From assembly GCF_004119445.1 (NCBI RefSeq), contig NZ_QICI01000055.1, positions 1-58,485 of the forward strand: DNA of 58,485 nt, written 5' to 3'. Both the position numbers and the translations under genes were made by a program. A model generated the notes under the pieces. The model made no database searches. It was not told the origin of the DNA and saw only the letters and a list, made by a program, of their open reading frames with translations. This DNA comes from Chryseobacterium sp. CH21. GTDB lineage: Bacteria > Bacteroidota > Bacteroidia > Flavobacteriales > Weeksellaceae. This document shows, one piece after another, positions 1 to 11,864 of this stretch; position 1 is the first letter of the stretch; every line of letters begins with the position of its first letter.

Positions 1-50
1 AGTTCAATGCATTCTAATTTGAAAGCAATGCTAAATTTTTCTTTTCTATA

Positions 51-92
51 CATAAAAAATGCCCCTAAAAAGCGTCTAACTTTTTGGGGGCA
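51..92 (-). terminator. Rho-independent terminator of the T9SS cargo gene
   Basis: A GC-rich stem (GCCCCTAAAAAG paired with CTTTTTGGGGGC, 61-91) lies just past the stop codon of the minus-strand gene at 112. Read on the minus strand it is followed by a T-rich tract, the usual form of an intrinsic terminator. Confidence 0.8.
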
Positions 93-111
93 GTCCAATT
101 GAGCGGATTTT

Positions 112-978
112 TTATTTTTTGATGAATTTCAATACAACTAAATCTCCCTGTTTATCTTTCAGTTTTAGAAAATAATTTCCGGAAGTAAGTTGATTAATTG
201 CAATTTCCTTTGCAAATTGACTCTTTAAAATAATTCTTCCATTGATATCTATAATTTCATAGTCCTGAAAATTCCGGTCAGTATTCACCTTTAAAATATC
301 TGAAACAGGATTCGGGTAAACTTTGATCAAAACAGTATTATTTTTAGGCATTGTTTCATGAGTTGCTAAAAATAAGCATGACGGTGGAGTTGTTATTGCT
401 CCGTCTGTAAAATCATAATATAATGTACTTCCCATCGGGATTAAATTAGTACTGATGGTGGCGGGAATATTCTCAAAAGGAGTACAATTGTTAAAACGTA
501 CATTGGCGCTTTCAAAATTTCTGGTAGCCTTATACCATGATTCGCATCCTGCAGGCTGCATTACAACTCCCGGCCAGAATGTATCTATTGCAAATCCGTC
601 AATTGAATTGGGACTCACCATGTCAACCATTACACAGCTTCCGGTAGTCCATGTAGATGGGATTTTAAAGTAAATAGTAGCCGTAGGAATACTCCCTGTA
701 TAATACTTTTTACTGATTACAGCTGAAGAATTTCCCTGTCCGTTCACCAGAAAGGCCTTGATTTCCTTATTCTGATCAATAGCAATCTGTACATTATTGA
801 TTGCCGAGGCCGAACTCAGTGTTGGGCTGCTTCCGTCCGTCGTATAGTAAATAGTCCCATTTCCTGAAATAGTAGCCTGATAAGCATTATAATAATGATT
901 GGGAAAAGGACTTATCATTAGCTGTGAAAAAATAAATGAGGATATAAAAAATGAAGAAAAAAGTAGTAATTTTTTCAT
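112..978 (-). CDS. Secreted T9SS-sorted protein with chitobiase-C-terminal-like domain
   Basis: A 288-residue secreted protein. The start at 978 was chosen over an upstream ATG at 1050 because it gives a clean signal peptide (MKKLLLFSSFFISSFIFSQ). Residues about 20-95 resemble the CHB_HEX_C_1 fold found after many glycosidases (IYYTTDGSSPTLSSA). Residues about 100-205 look like a carbohydrate-binding-type beta domain (IYFKIPSTWTTGSCVMV). The last 70 residues form a type A T9SS sorting domain (VKVYPNPVSDILKV, then SGNYFLKL), so the protein should cross the outer membrane through the type IX system and be anchored or released at the surface. No catalytic domain is seen. A carbohydrate-binding role is inference; secretion by T9SS is well supported. 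It is monocistronic and has its own terminator. Confidence 0.8.
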   Translation of the reverse strand: MKKLLLFSSFFISSFIFSQLMISPFPNHYYNAYQATISGNGTIYYTTDGSSPTLSSASAINNVQIAIDQNKEIKAFLVNGQGNSSAVISKKYYTGSIPTATIYFKIPSTWTTGSCVMVDMVSPNSIDGFAIDTFWPGVVMQPAGCESWYKATRNFESANVRFNNCTPFENIPATISTNLIPMGSTLYYDFTDGAITTPPSCLFLATHETMPKNNTVLIKVYPNPVSDILKVNTDRNFQDYEIIDINGRIILKSQFAKEIAINQLTSGNYFLKLKDKQGDLVVLKFIKK

Positions 979-1185
979 ATAAATGGATATTAGTTTATTT
1001 CTTGTAAAATTAATAAAAATGCATCCATAAATAAGGTATTTATTTTTCAATTTTAAGAAACTTAAATGTTAATTCTTTCGTCCGTTTTTATTTTAAATAT
1101 TAACTTTGGCAATCTTTGAATTTAATAAAAGGGTTTCATGGAATTTAAGTGATTTCATAAATCCGTTAAAAATGAATATCAACAT

Positions 1186-3180
1186 ATGAAACTTAAGTAC
1201 AGTCTGCTGGCTTTGGCAGCTCCGCTTTTAATGAATGCACAACAAGTAATGACGCCTGAAATTCTTTGGACTTTGAAAAAAGTTGGAGTACAGGCAGTTT
1301 CACCAGATCAGGGTTCCCTTATCTATAAAGTAGGACAGGTAGATCTGAAAACAGAAAAAACAAAAAACGAGAACTATTTCTTAAATGTTCTTAATAATCA
1401 GTCTTCCAAAATTGATTTCGGAAAAAAGGCTCTTATTCAGTGGGATAAAAACGGAATTTATGCTCAGGAAGGTGACAAAATCTATCTTTCTAAAGACGCC
1501 GGAAAAACCTGGACAGAATTCTATACCATTGGTGAAGCAGACAATATCGTAATTTCTCCGGATGGGAAGAAAATTGCTTTCAGTAAGCAGGTGCTGGTAG
1601 AAAAAGTAATGGGTAAAGATAAATTCAGTGATACTCCTAAAACCACAGCTCAGGTATATACAGACCTGAACCACAGACACTGGGATTATTTCAATGAAGG
1701 AAAATACAACCATGTATTTGTTGTAAACACAGCCGATAAAGTAGAAGGAGCTAAAGACCTTCTGGAAGGGAAAACATGGGATTCTCCTCAGAGACCTTTC
1801 GGTGGTGCTGAAGACTTTATCTGGAGCCCGGATTCTGCACAGCTTTTATATGTTACAAAACCTAAAAGCGGGAAAGAATACGCAACTAGTACCAATACAG
1901 ATATCTTTGCTTACGATCTGGCATCCGGTACAACCAAAAACCTTACAGAATCCAACAAAGGATATGATCTCAACCCAAAATTCAGCCCGGACGGAAAATC
2001 TTTAATCTGGCAGAGCATGGCCAGAGACGGATATGAAGCAGATAAAAATGATGTGAAAATCTTAGACTGGAAGTCAGGGAAGACTACTAATCTTACATCA
2101 GGCTGGGATGAAAGTGTGTCTGGAGATGTTCTTTGGGGTGCAGATTCAAAAACAATCTACTTCACAGCAGCATTCAGAGGTACAAAACAGCTTTTTGCAC
2201 TGGATTCAAAATCTGCAAAAGTACAGCAGATCACAAAAGGAGATTTTGACGTCAACGAAATCTTCACAGATAATAAAACTTCACTTTTAGTAGGAAGAAC
2301 AGACGTAAACCATGCTACAGAATTATTCTCTGTAAACGTTAAGAACGGAGAAATGAAGCAGGTAACTGAAGCTAACAAAGATGCTTATGCAAAAATGGCT
2401 CAGGGGAAATCTGAACTTAAAATGGTAAAAACTTCAGATGGTAAAGAAATGGGAGTTTGGTTCCATTATCCACCGAACTTTGATCCGAACAAAAAATATC
2501 CTACTTTGGTATATTGTCAGGGAGGTCCACAGTCTGCACTTACTCAGTATTTCAGTGTAAGATGGAACTTTGCCTTAATGACTGCTAACGATTATATCGT
2601 AGTGGCTCCAAACAGAAGAGGGATGCCAGGCTGGGGAACAAAATGGAATGAAGAGATTTCAAGAGACTGGGGCGGACAGCCGATGAGAGATTATCTGGCA
2701 GCAACAGATTTTGCGAAAACTTTACCCTATGTAGATGGTGACAGAGTAGCCGCTGTAGGAGCTAGTTACGGAGGGTACAGTGTATTTATGCTGGCAGGAA
2801 TCCATGAAAATAGATTCAAGACCTTCATTGCTCACGATGGATTATTTGATATGAAATCCTGGTACTTGACTACTGAAGAACTTTGGTTTGCTAATTGGGA
2901 TCTTGGTTCTCCATGGGAAAAACCACTTCCAAAAGCGTATACAGAATTCAATCCAAGCAACTTTGTAGAAAAATGGAACAAGCCGATTATGATTGTTCAG
3001 GGAGGAATTGATTTCCGTGTTCCTTACGAGCAAGGGCAGGAAGCTTTTCAGGCTGCAAAATTAAGAGGATTAAAATCTAAACTGGTGTACTTCCCGAACG
3101 AAAATCACTGGGTACTTCATCCACAAAACGGATTGGTATGGCAGAGAGAATTCTTCGATTGGCTGAAGGAAACTTTATAA
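1186..3180 (+). CDS. S9 family prolyl oligopeptidase-type serine peptidase
   Basis: A 664-residue peptidase with a signal peptide (MKLKYSLLALAAPLLMNAQQ), so it acts in the periplasm or outside the cell. Residues about 50-400 contain WD40/TolB-like beta-propeller repeats (ISPDGKKIAFSK, WSPDSAQLLYV, FSPDGKSLIWQ). Residues about 420-664 form the alpha/beta-hydrolase peptidase_S9 domain. The catalytic triad is visible: Ser527 in GASYGGYS, Asp609 in GGIDFRVP and His641 in ENHWVLHP. This is the dipeptidyl-aminopeptidase/acylaminoacyl-peptidase type, which removes N-terminal dipeptides or blocked residues from small peptides. A TAACTTTG element at 1101-1108 may be the -7 box. The gene is intact and ends in its own terminator. 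The exact substrate is not visible. Confidence 0.92.
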   Translation: MKLKYSLLALAAPLLMNAQQVMTPEILWTLKKVGVQAVSPDQGSLIYKVGQVDLKTEKTKNENYFLNVLNNQSSKIDFGKKALIQWDKNGIYAQEGDKIYLSKDAGKTWTEFYTIGEADNIVISPDGKKIAFSKQVLVEKVMGKDKFSDTPKTTAQVYTDLNHRHWDYFNEGKYNHVFVVNTADKVEGAKDLLEGKTWDSPQRPFGGAEDFIWSPDSAQLLYVTKPKSGKEYATSTNTDIFAYDLASGTTKNLTESNKGYDLNPKFSPDGKSLIWQSMARDGYEADKNDVKILDWKSGKTTNLTSGWDESVSGDVLWGADSKTIYFTAAFRGTKQLFALDSKSAKVQQITKGDFDVNEIFTDNKTSLLVGRTDVNHATELFSVNVKNGEMKQVTEANKDAYAKMAQGKSELKMVKTSDGKEMGVWFHYPPNFDPNKKYPTLVYCQGGPQSALTQYFSVRWNFALMTANDYIVVAPNRRGMPGWGTKWNEEISRDWGGQPMRDYLAATDFAKTLPYVDGDRVAAVGASYGGYSVFMLAGIHENRFKTFIAHDGLFDMKSWYLTTEELWFANWDLGSPWEKPLPKAYTEFNPSNFVEKWNKPIMIVQGGIDFRVPYEQGQEAFQAAKLRGLKSKLVYFPNENHWVLHPQNGLVWQREFFDWLKETL

Positions 3181-3207
3181 GACACAAAACAATTTATGAT
3201 CAATAGA

Positions 3208-3231
3208 AACGGGCTCTAGCCCGTTTTTTTT
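3208..3231 (+). terminator. Rho-independent terminator after the S9 peptidase
   Basis: The stem AACGGGCTCTAGCCCGTT (3208-3225) is followed by a run of T, 27 bases after the stop codon of the S9 peptidase. Confidence 0.85.
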
Positions 3232-3311
3232 ATAAGGAATAATCTGACTAACTTCTAACAACCCTCTTTCAGCTTCCTAATCTGCAAGCAATAAAATCTC
3301 TATATTTGAAT

Positions 3312-3802
3312 ATGCAAAACCGTATTTCTTCATTTCCACCTCTTATTGATCCCCAATCTGAAATTTTAATTTTAGGATCCATACCCGGAGTGAAATCATT
3401 AGAAAAGCAACAGTATTATGGCCATCCTCAAAATAAATTCTGGAAAATTATTTTTGAATTGCTGAACGAAGAATTCACAGATGATTACACTCAAAGAATA
3501 GAAATCATCAGGAAACATCATATTGCACTCTGGGATGTCATTGATTCCTGTGAGAGAAAAGGAAGCCTGGATTCTGAAATCAGAAACGAAGAAGCCAATC
3601 AGATTGCTGAATTACTGGAAGAACACCCAAATGTAAAAGCTATTTTTTGCAATGGTGGAAAATCTCACAAAAACTTACAGAAATTGCTAGGGAAAAATTA
3701 TAGACTACCTATTTTTTATTGCCTTCTACAAGCCCGCTTCATACCGTTTCGTTTGAAAGGAAATTGGAAGAATGGAAGAGAATTCTGGAGTTTTTGAAGT
3801 GA
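3312..3802 (+). CDS. DNA-deoxyinosine/uracil glycosylase, frameshifted
   Basis: A member of the uracil-DNA-glycosylase superfamily (hypoxanthine- or mismatch-specific type) that excises deaminated bases in the cytoplasm. The N-terminal motif is intact (LILGSIPGVKSLEKQQYYGHP, with YYGHPQNKFWKI). Reading straight through, the frame goes wrong after RLPIF and stops at 3797. In the next frame the conserved C-terminal motif LPSTSPLHTVSFERKLEEW appears and runs to a stop at 3802. One extra T in the run 3712-3717 restores the family sequence, so this is a single-base deletion. An upstream TTG (3306) is in frame, but the ATG at 3312 is preferred. TATATTTG at 3301-3308 resembles a -7 box but lies very close to the start. 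The family call is firm. Whether the break is real or a sequencing error is not decidable here, though error is favoured because of the similar breaks elsewhere. Confidence 0.8.
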
Positions 3803-3806
3803 AAAA

Positions 3807-4018
3807 GTTTGAGAGTCGGAGGGTATTAGAGTTTTAGAGTGGTTAAGAGATTTAGAGTTACGAGTTTTCGGGATGCGGGTTTGAGGGTGAAATTTTAGAT
3901 TTTTTTATGAAAAGACAAACTACGCACTTTATTTATCCATCCACCTTGTCATTCCGCAGGAATTTATGCGCTTATAAACCAAACTCTCCGACCCTCAAAC
4001 TCTCCGACTCTCAAACTC
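3807..4018. repeat. Composite palindromic intergenic element, copy A
   Basis: Copy A of a dispersed element. The left arm (3807 onward, GTTTGAGAGTCGGAGGG) is GAG/TTAGAG-rich. The core (about 3897-3965) ends in CTTTATTTATCCAT and CATTCCGCAGGAAT. The right arm (3984-4018) is an inverted version of the left arm (CCGACTCTCAAACTC). The left half of the core palindrome is degenerate here. The right arm overlaps the last codons of the neighbouring kinase gene. Copies B (about 7383-7564) and C (14445-14590) share the core and the purine-rich arm. Confidence 0.75.
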
Positions 4019-5038
4019 ATTAGCTCCCAAGTATTCCCTCAATCCCTTCAACAGTTCCAGCTGATTTTTTGTTCTATCAAGGTTGTGCTCAGGATGTGTG
4101 ATAGAATAGTAAGTACTTCCATTTAGATAATCCGTTAAAAAACGAAGTTCTTGTATATAAATGGTGACTTGTGCTGCATAATCAAGACTCTCAGATTCTT
4201 CCGGAGTCAATTTTTCTTTTAGATAAAATAAAAATCCTTCTTTTACAACCTTATACATTTCGGGATTGAAATTGTTTTTTGCACTTCCGTCATCCTCATG
4301 GGCTGCATTGGTATAGGACTGGATCATTGTTCCAAAATCATATAAAATTGTAGAAATCATCATGGTATCCAGATCAATCACAGCCAACGGTTGATGATTC
4401 TGATCGAAGAGAATATTGCTGATTTTTACATCGGCATGAATAATTCTTTTAGGAATCTGATTGGTTTTTTCCATTTCAATCCATTGATCAGGCAAGGATA
4501 AAAGCTGGTTGGTGATTTCTATTTCTATATTTGCATTTTCTTTTAAATGGGGAGCAGCATCTTTTAATGCATTTTTATAATCAGCAACCCTTTTCTCAAA
4601 ATTAAGGAAATTAGGAAGAGAATCTTCAATGGCAGGCAGTTTTTCAGTATTAATGGTGGTCAGGAAATAACTGAAGGTTTTAGCCGCTTCAAAAGCCACC
4701 TGTAAAGATGGAGCGGAAAGAAAGGTGATACTGTTTTCTACGAAACTCAACATGCGCCACGGCTGGCCATTTGCATCTTCTATCAAAAGCCTATTGTTTT
4801 GAGAGGGGATAGGCTGAATAATTTGAAACTGATAATCATTTGCTTTGAGAATTTCATTAATCATTAAATGATTATTGACAATCACCTCCGGCTGTTTGAA
4901 AACATGGTTGTTGATTTCTGCAGAATAAACTTTTTTGCCTGATCTTTATCTTCCAAAAATAGGTTGTATTGATCAATCCGTCAGTAATAGGAGTGAGTTC
5001 ATAATGATCTGTACCAATAAACTCATTAATAATATCAT

Positions 5039-5048
<10 letters not shown>
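3995..5048 (-). CDS. N-acetylhexosamine-kinase-like phosphotransferase (APH fold), two frameshifts
   Basis: An aminoglycoside-phosphotransferase-fold sugar kinase. The Brenner motif HADVKISNILF supplies the catalytic Asp and Asn, followed by the metal-binding AVIDLDTMM. The N-terminus (ITDGLINTTY, then FILQKINNHVFKQPEV after repair) resembles NahK-type kinases that make GalNAc/GlcNAc-1-phosphate. The real start is the ATG at 5048, overlapping the nucleotidyltransferase stop by 10 bases. Two single-base deletions break the frame, in the A run 4955-4959 and the T run 4915-4917 (plus-strand coordinates); adding one base to each restores one continuous reading frame of about 350 codons. The last codons (NEFESRRV) come from the right arm of repeat copy A, so the native C-terminus has been replaced. 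With GH109 and a nucleotidyltransferase upstream, amino-sugar salvage is the likely role (inference). Confidence 0.72.
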
Positions 5049-7340
<2,292 letters not shown>

Positions 7341-7382
7341 CTATTTTTTTCTTAAATATATAAAAACTTTTGTAAATCCCGA

Positions 7383-7564
7383 TGAGGTGAGAGAAATTGG
7401 GTGGGAGAGATGCTGGTTTGAGTGTTTGAGAGCGAGAATGAGAGACAAAATTTCGAGATTTGGGTTCGGGTTTTGGGATATGAGTAGTGAAAGTGCAGAT
7501 TCCTTCGGAACGGATAAACGATGTGCTTTATTTATCCATTCACTTTGTCATTCCGCAGGAATCT
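7383..7564. repeat. Composite palindromic intergenic element, copy B
   Basis: Copy B. A GAG-rich arm (about 7383-7497) precedes a 67-bp core (7498-7564) bounded by AGATTCCTTCGGAACG and CATTCCGCAGGAATCT, which are near-perfect inverted repeats. The interior CTTTATTTATCCATTCACTTTGTCATTCC matches copy A. It fills most of the gap between the GH109 gene and the M61 peptidase gene. Confidence 0.78.
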
Positions 7565-7621
7565 AGATATGGTATCTAATACTTGAAAAATAGAGATTTC
7601 TTTGCCCTTTCGCCTAAAAAT

Positions 7622-9166
7622 TTATTGGTTGATCCATGCTTTTCTTAGAGCCAGCTGTTGGGAGTCTGGATTAGTTAAAACAGTTACTTTTCCGGTGGCT
7701 TCATCATAGTTGAAACCAGCTTTTTTCAGGTATTCTTTCAAGGGAAGAGGTTGGGTACCTTCTATATAATCTTTGAAAAATGTACGTATTTCCGGATGGG
7801 TCATTTTAGCAATTTCATCGAAAAGATCATCGTCATTAAAATATTTACCTGCTCCGTATTTTTTCATAAGCATCTGCATCAGATCCTGAGTTCCCATTTT
7901 TCCGTTAGAAAGTTCTCGTAGCCTTATATCCAGACATAATCCAAGCAATGCCCCTTTCATATAAAAATTCATATACTGATCCTGTCTTTCCATAGATTTT
8001 TTACTCATTTCCGTAAAAGACAGCGTGTTGTCAAATGCTTTCATTTCTTTGATCTTTTCTTCCAGACTTTTTTCAAAATCCTCCAGGCCGATCATTCTTT
8101 GTTTAATGGGCATATGGATGGTAGCATACTCTGTCATCCCTTCATATAGCCAAAGATGTTTAGACATGACAGGATTCAGGAAATCATAATGCTGAATTTC
8201 TCCTGAATGAATATTGAGTGGTGTCACAACATGGAAAAATTCATGGGAAGCAACTCTGTTCAAAGCATTCGGCAGAAACTTCATACTTCCGGAACGGTAC
8301 AGACATACTGTAGAGTGGGAGTGTTCCAGCCCGTCACCTAAATATCCATTCTCATTGGAAGATTCATAATAAATCAGAAAAGCATATTTGTTGACTGGTA
8401 ATGTTCCGCCAAGATAATCCTGCTGATTTTTCAGGATATTTTCTATTTCGTGGGCAATCGTTTTGGAATAATGTCTTTCCTTCTTGTTGTAGAATGAAAC
8501 AAGTACTTTGGTATGCCCTATTTTGAGCCATGTGGTATCGGGAACAGAATATAAAACAGGAGAATCTACCAATTCACGATAGTCCTTTGCCCAAACCATA
8601 TCCGTAATATTATTTTTCTGTTGATAATCTAAGGCCGAAGAAGCATAGAAATCCTTGTTTTTTGTAATAGTAATCTGATAGGGAATATCTTTCATTTCTT
8701 CAAAATATCCTACTAAAGAATTATAATTGATGACAAAAACGCTGTCTTTTATAAACGTGCTGCCGGCAGATCGGGCTTCATTAGATTCTTTTTCCAGAGA
8801 GTCCCATCCGTCAGCTACCTGGTATGAAATTTTCTTTACACGGTTAAGATCATGCACCATCCAGCTGTTTTTGTCCAGACGTTCGGTCATGATTTTCTTA
8901 CCGTTTTTATCAGTGGCTGTGAAATCAGAAACATACTGGCCGAAATTCATAGCCTGATAAAACCCGGGTACCAGTTTTGGAATGATAAATTTGCCCTGTT
9001 TAAGATTATTCTTTGGGGGCGAAAAAGATACCCGGACTTCATCATTAGACATATGAAGAAGATCTATAGAATATTCGTATTTTTTCTTTGAAGTCTTTGC
9101 CATCATTATGGTAGGTAGTAAGATGATCACAAAAAATAGCTTGATAAGAGTATTCATAAGCTGCAT
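7622..9166 (-). CDS. M61 family metallopeptidase
   Basis: A 514-residue secreted zinc peptidase. The signal peptide is MNTLIKLFFVIILLPTIMMA; ATG at 9166 or at 9157 (three codons later) both fit. The N-terminal beta domain of M61 spans residues about 30-190. The zinc site is HEFFH at residues 308-312, in ASHEFFHVVTPLNIHS. The gluzincin third ligand is the Glu of LYEGMTEYAT, about 35 residues on. M61 enzymes are glycyl-aminopeptidase-like. Many family members have a C-terminal PDZ domain; this one ends soon after the catalytic domain, so it belongs to the short form. It is intact, with a 45-base gap to the AIM24 gene upstream. Confidence 0.88.
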   Translation of the reverse strand: MQLMNTLIKLFFVIILLPTIMMAKTSKKKYEYSIDLLHMSNDEVRVSFSPPKNNLKQGKFIIPKLVPGFYQAMNFGQYVSDFTATDKNGKKIMTERLDKNSWMVHDLNRVKKISYQVADGWDSLEKESNEARSAGSTFIKDSVFVINYNSLVGYFEEMKDIPYQITITKNKDFYASSALDYQQKNNITDMVWAKDYRELVDSPVLYSVPDTTWLKIGHTKVLVSFYNKKERHYSKTIAHEIENILKNQQDYLGGTLPVNKYAFLIYYESSNENGYLGDGLEHSHSTVCLYRSGSMKFLPNALNRVASHEFFHVVTPLNIHSGEIQHYDFLNPVMSKHLWLYEGMTEYATIHMPIKQRMIGLEDFEKSLEEKIKEMKAFDNTLSFTEMSKKSMERQDQYMNFYMKGALLGLCLDIRLRELSNGKMGTQDLMQMLMKKYGAGKYFNDDDLFDEIAKMTHPEIRTFFKDYIEGTQPLPLKEYLKKAGFNYDEATGKVTVLTNPDSQQLALRKAWINQ

Positions 9167-9210
9167 TATTTATTACGAATATTTTAAATCATTTCTAAAT
9201 TGGGTCTGTT

Positions 9211-9903
9211 TTATTTTTCCATGTAATACACTTCTTCATAAGGCTGAATCAGTACCCATCCATGTCCTGAGAACTTCATCTGGAATTCTTCACCACTTCC
9301 TCTTCCGATAAGACTTTTGAATGAAACATTGGTTTTGAGTTCCGGGCTTAGATTTCCGGACCATGCAACAGTAGCATTAGGATCTGTAAATACTGGAGTG
9401 TCAGGAGTTACTAGTAAAGTTAAAGGATCTCCATGAGTGGTAATAGCAATATGCCCTGTTCCTGAAAGTTTTACCTGGAAAAGTCCGCCAGACATCATTC
9501 CTGCAATACTTTTCAGCATAGTGATATCACTTTTTACACTTTGTTCGTGAGCAAGAACGTCATTTCCGTTCACGCATACAGATTCATTATTCAGATATAG
9601 AATACGGACTTTCTTTCCGGAATCTGCTACATAAAGTTTTCCGGAACCTTCCGCTTTCATCAGCTTAGCTCCTTCACCACTGATTGCTTTCTTCAAAAGA
9701 TTTCCAATTCCTCCGGACAACATTCCCTGTCTTTCAAAATTGATATTACCCACATAGCTCACCATACTTCCTCTTTTCGTCCATACTGCCTGATTATTAA
9801 GATTGATTTCCAGAAGGTGTTTGGTTTCCAGTTCAAAATAATCTCTTTGTTGTGGATTCTCTTTTGTTTCATTGATAAATGCTTCTATCGAATATTTACT
9901 CAT
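9211..9903 (-). CDS. AIM24 family protein
   Basis: A 230-residue cytoplasmic protein of the AIM24 (formerly DUF124) family, which has a tandem beta-barrel-like fold. Typical features are the Gly-rich turn MLSGGIGNLLKKAISGEG, the central AEGSGKLYVAD, LFQVKLSGTGHIAI and the C-terminal EEFQMKFSGHGWVLIQP. There is no signal peptide and no membrane segment. Bacterial AIM24 proteins have no well-defined biochemical activity. The gene stands 36 bases downstream of an unknown gene on the same strand and may be cotranscribed with it. The family call is firm; the function is not known. Confidence 0.88.
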   Translation of the reverse strand: MSKYSIEAFINETKENPQQRDYFELETKHLLEINLNNQAVWTKRGSMVSYVGNINFERQGMLSGGIGNLLKKAISGEGAKLMKAEGSGKLYVADSGKKVRILYLNNESVCVNGNDVLAHEQSVKSDITMLKSIAGMMSGGLFQVKLSGTGHIAITTHGDPLTLLVTPDTPVFTDPNATVAWSGNLSPELKTNVSFKSLIGRGSGEEFQMKFSGHGWVLIQPYEEVYYMEK

Positions 9904-9939
9904 AATGATAATTTTTAATTTGTTGTTTTTATAGTGTAG

Positions 9940-10632
9940 TTATTTTAGTTTGTCGAGTTTATACTCTCTTTTGTTACTTTTAGGATTCAGATCTACAAAT
10001 TCATACTCTTCAAAGTGGGCAAGTTTTGCTTGGAATATTTCAGTTGCTTTTTCTACTGACCAGGTTTTAGGATAATGAAAGCCTTCAAACTCTGCATTGA
10101 AGATCTGTGCTTTGAATTCATGGGAAAACTCATTATCACCCGCATAGGTTAATGCTATTTTACCCGTCCATGAAATATCATACCGATTACCTTCTTTTTT
10201 TGAAAACCGGATGTGATGACCGGCACAGCTGTCATGTCCCAGCAGGTAAATATTGAAGGCAAGATCGTCATCATCAAAATGATTTTCAGAAGGAAGATCG
10301 TTACTGAAAAGATCATTTCTCACAACAGCATCGAAGTCCAGTTTTTCATCAAGGTTGTTAATTCTGATTCCTCTTTGCCCACCCCAATAATTTGAAGATA
10401 AAGTACAGGCATGGTAATTTCCCCATACTATTTTGGAATCCCAGTCAGGTAGTTCTTCCTCTTCTTCCTCATTGTTTTCCTCATCATTAGCATAATAATT
10501 TTCGGTTTTTAAATGAAAATCAAACCAGATAAATCCATATTCGTCAATTCGTCCACTCCAGTTGAATGTTTCAATTGTATGACCGTTAGGGTACGGATTA
10601 TCAATAAAGTATATTTTGCCTGCAGTTTCCAT
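9940..10632 (-). CDS. Conserved hypothetical protein with acidic linker
   Basis: A 230-residue soluble protein that I do not recognise. The start at 10632 (METAGKIYFIDNPYP) is preferred over an upstream ATG at 10692. TATTTTTG (about 10649-10656, minus strand) matches a -7 promoter box about 20 bases before the chosen start. The sequence has many aromatic and acidic residues, a poly-Glu stretch (NNEEEEEELPDWD) near residue 55 and a DDDD cluster near residue 120. No signal peptide, membrane helix or catalytic motif is visible. It is divergent from queA and precedes the AIM24 gene. Confidence 0.65.
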   Translation of the reverse strand: METAGKIYFIDNPYPNGHTIETFNWSGRIDEYGFIWFDFHLKTENYYANDEENNEEEEEELPDWDSKIVWGNYHACTLSSNYWGGQRGIRINNLDEKLDFDAVVRNDLFSNDLPSENHFDDDDLAFNIYLLGHDSCAGHHIRFSKKEGNRYDISWTGKIALTYAGDNEFSHEFKAQIFNAEFEGFHYPKTWSVEKATEIFQAKLAHFEEYEFVDLNPKSNKREYKLDKLK

Positions 10633-10719
10633 GTGGGATTTATTTTTTCCAAAAATAGTCTTTTTAAACCTTGAAACTCCCCGTAAAATCACGGTTTTAT
10701 ATTTGATTGTAAATAATAC

Positions 10720-10751
10720 TTGACAAAGGGGTATTCAATGTTGTATATTTG
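10720..10751 (+). promoter_or_regulatory. Bacteroidota-type promoter of queA
   Basis: TTG (10720-10722, in ACTTGACAAAG) and TATATTTG (10744-10751) are separated by 21 bases. This matches the -33/-7 consensus of the flavobacterial housekeeping sigma factor. It lies 55 bases before the queA start. Confidence 0.8.
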
Positions 10752-10806
10752 CACTCCGAAAATTACACCTTGTAATTTCAATAATTTTTAAACCGTAATT
10801 TAAAAA

Positions 10807-11856
10807 ATGAAAACATCAGATTTTAATTTTGATCTTCCTGCGGAATTATTAGCAGAACACCCATCAGAGCACAGAGACGAAGCCAGATTAATGGTACTTG
10901 ATAGAAAAACACAAACTATCGAGCATAAATTATTCAAGGATGTTGTGGATTATTTTGATGAAAATGATTTGTTCATCTTCAACAATACTAAAGTTTTCCC
11001 TGCACGTCTTTACGGAAATAAAGAAAAAACAGGTGCTAAAATTGAAGTTTTCTTATTAAGAGAACTTGATAAAGAAACGAGAGTTTGGGATGTTTTAGTA
11101 GATCCTGCAAGAAAAATCAGAATTGGTAACAAATTATTCTTCACGGAAGATGAGTCTTTGGTAGCAGAAGTTATCGATAATACTACTTCAAGAGGAAGAA
11201 CATTAAGATTCTTATTCGATGGTTCTTACGACGAATTCAGAACGAAGCTAAAAGAATTGGGAGAAACTCCACTTCCAAAATACATCAAAAGAGCAGTAGA
11301 ACCAGAAGATGCAGAAAGATATCAGACCATCTATGCAAAAGTAGAAGGAGCAGTAGCTGCACCTACAGCAGGGCTTCACTTCTCTAAGCATTTGATGAAG
11401 AGATTAGAGATCAAAGGGATCAATTTTGCTGAAGTTACGCTTCACGTAGGATTGGGAACATTCAACCCAATTGAGGTAGAAGATCTTTCTAAGCACAAAA
11501 TGGAGTCTGAAGAGATCATCATTGATGAGAAAAATGCAGAGCTTATCAACAGAGCAGTAGATTCTCACAGAAGAGTTTGTGCAGTAGGTACTACAACGAT
11601 GAGAGCATTGGAAACTTCTGTTTCTTCAAACAAAAAGATTTCTGCTTTCAACGGATGGACTAATAAATTCATTTATCCGCCTCACGATTTCGGAGTTGCT
11701 ACTTCAATGATCACCAACTTCCACACACCGAAGTCTACATTATTGATGATGATTGCTGCATTTGCAGGAAGAGATTTCGTAATGCATGCTTATGAAGAAG
11801 CCGTAAAAGAAAAGTATAAATTCTATTCTTACGGTGACGCAATGTTAATTCTATAA
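10807..11856 (+). CDS. queA: S-adenosylmethionine:tRNA ribosyltransferase-isomerase QueA
   Basis: A 349-residue enzyme. It transfers the ribosyl part of SAM to 7-aminomethyl-7-deazaguanine at the wobble position of GUN tRNAs and makes epoxyqueuosine in the cytoplasm. Family motifs are present throughout: [21 protein letters not shown] at the N-terminus, [34 protein letters not shown]-type ([19 protein letters not shown]), [11 protein letters not shown] and [13 protein letters not shown] near the C-terminus. Length and order match the family. A strong promoter stands upstream. The next gene, an S23-type protein, begins 40 bases downstream within an inverted-repeat-bounded segment. Confidence 0.97.
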   Translation: MKTSDFNFDLPAELLAEHPSEHRDEARLMVLDRKTQTIEHKLFKDVVDYFDENDLFIFNNTKVFPARLYGNKEKTGAKIEVFLLRELDKETRVWDVLVDPARKIRIGNKLFFTEDESLVAEVIDNTTSRGRTLRFLFDGSYDEFRTKLKELGETPLPKYIKRAVEPEDAERYQTIYAKVEGAVAAPTAGLHFSKHLMKRLEIKGINFAEVTLHVGLGTFNPIEVEDLSKHKMESEEIIIDEKNAELINRAVDSHRRVCAVGTTTMRALETSVSSNKKISAFNGWTNKFIYPPHDFGVATSMITNFHTPKSTLLMMIAAFAGRDFVMHAYEEAVKEKYKFYSYGDAMLIL

Positions 11857-11864
11857 AAAAGTAA

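Noticed and set aside
8727..9311. Plus-strand open frames opposite the M61 and AIM24 genes
   Set aside because: They are shadows of well-supported minus-strand genes and carry no motif.
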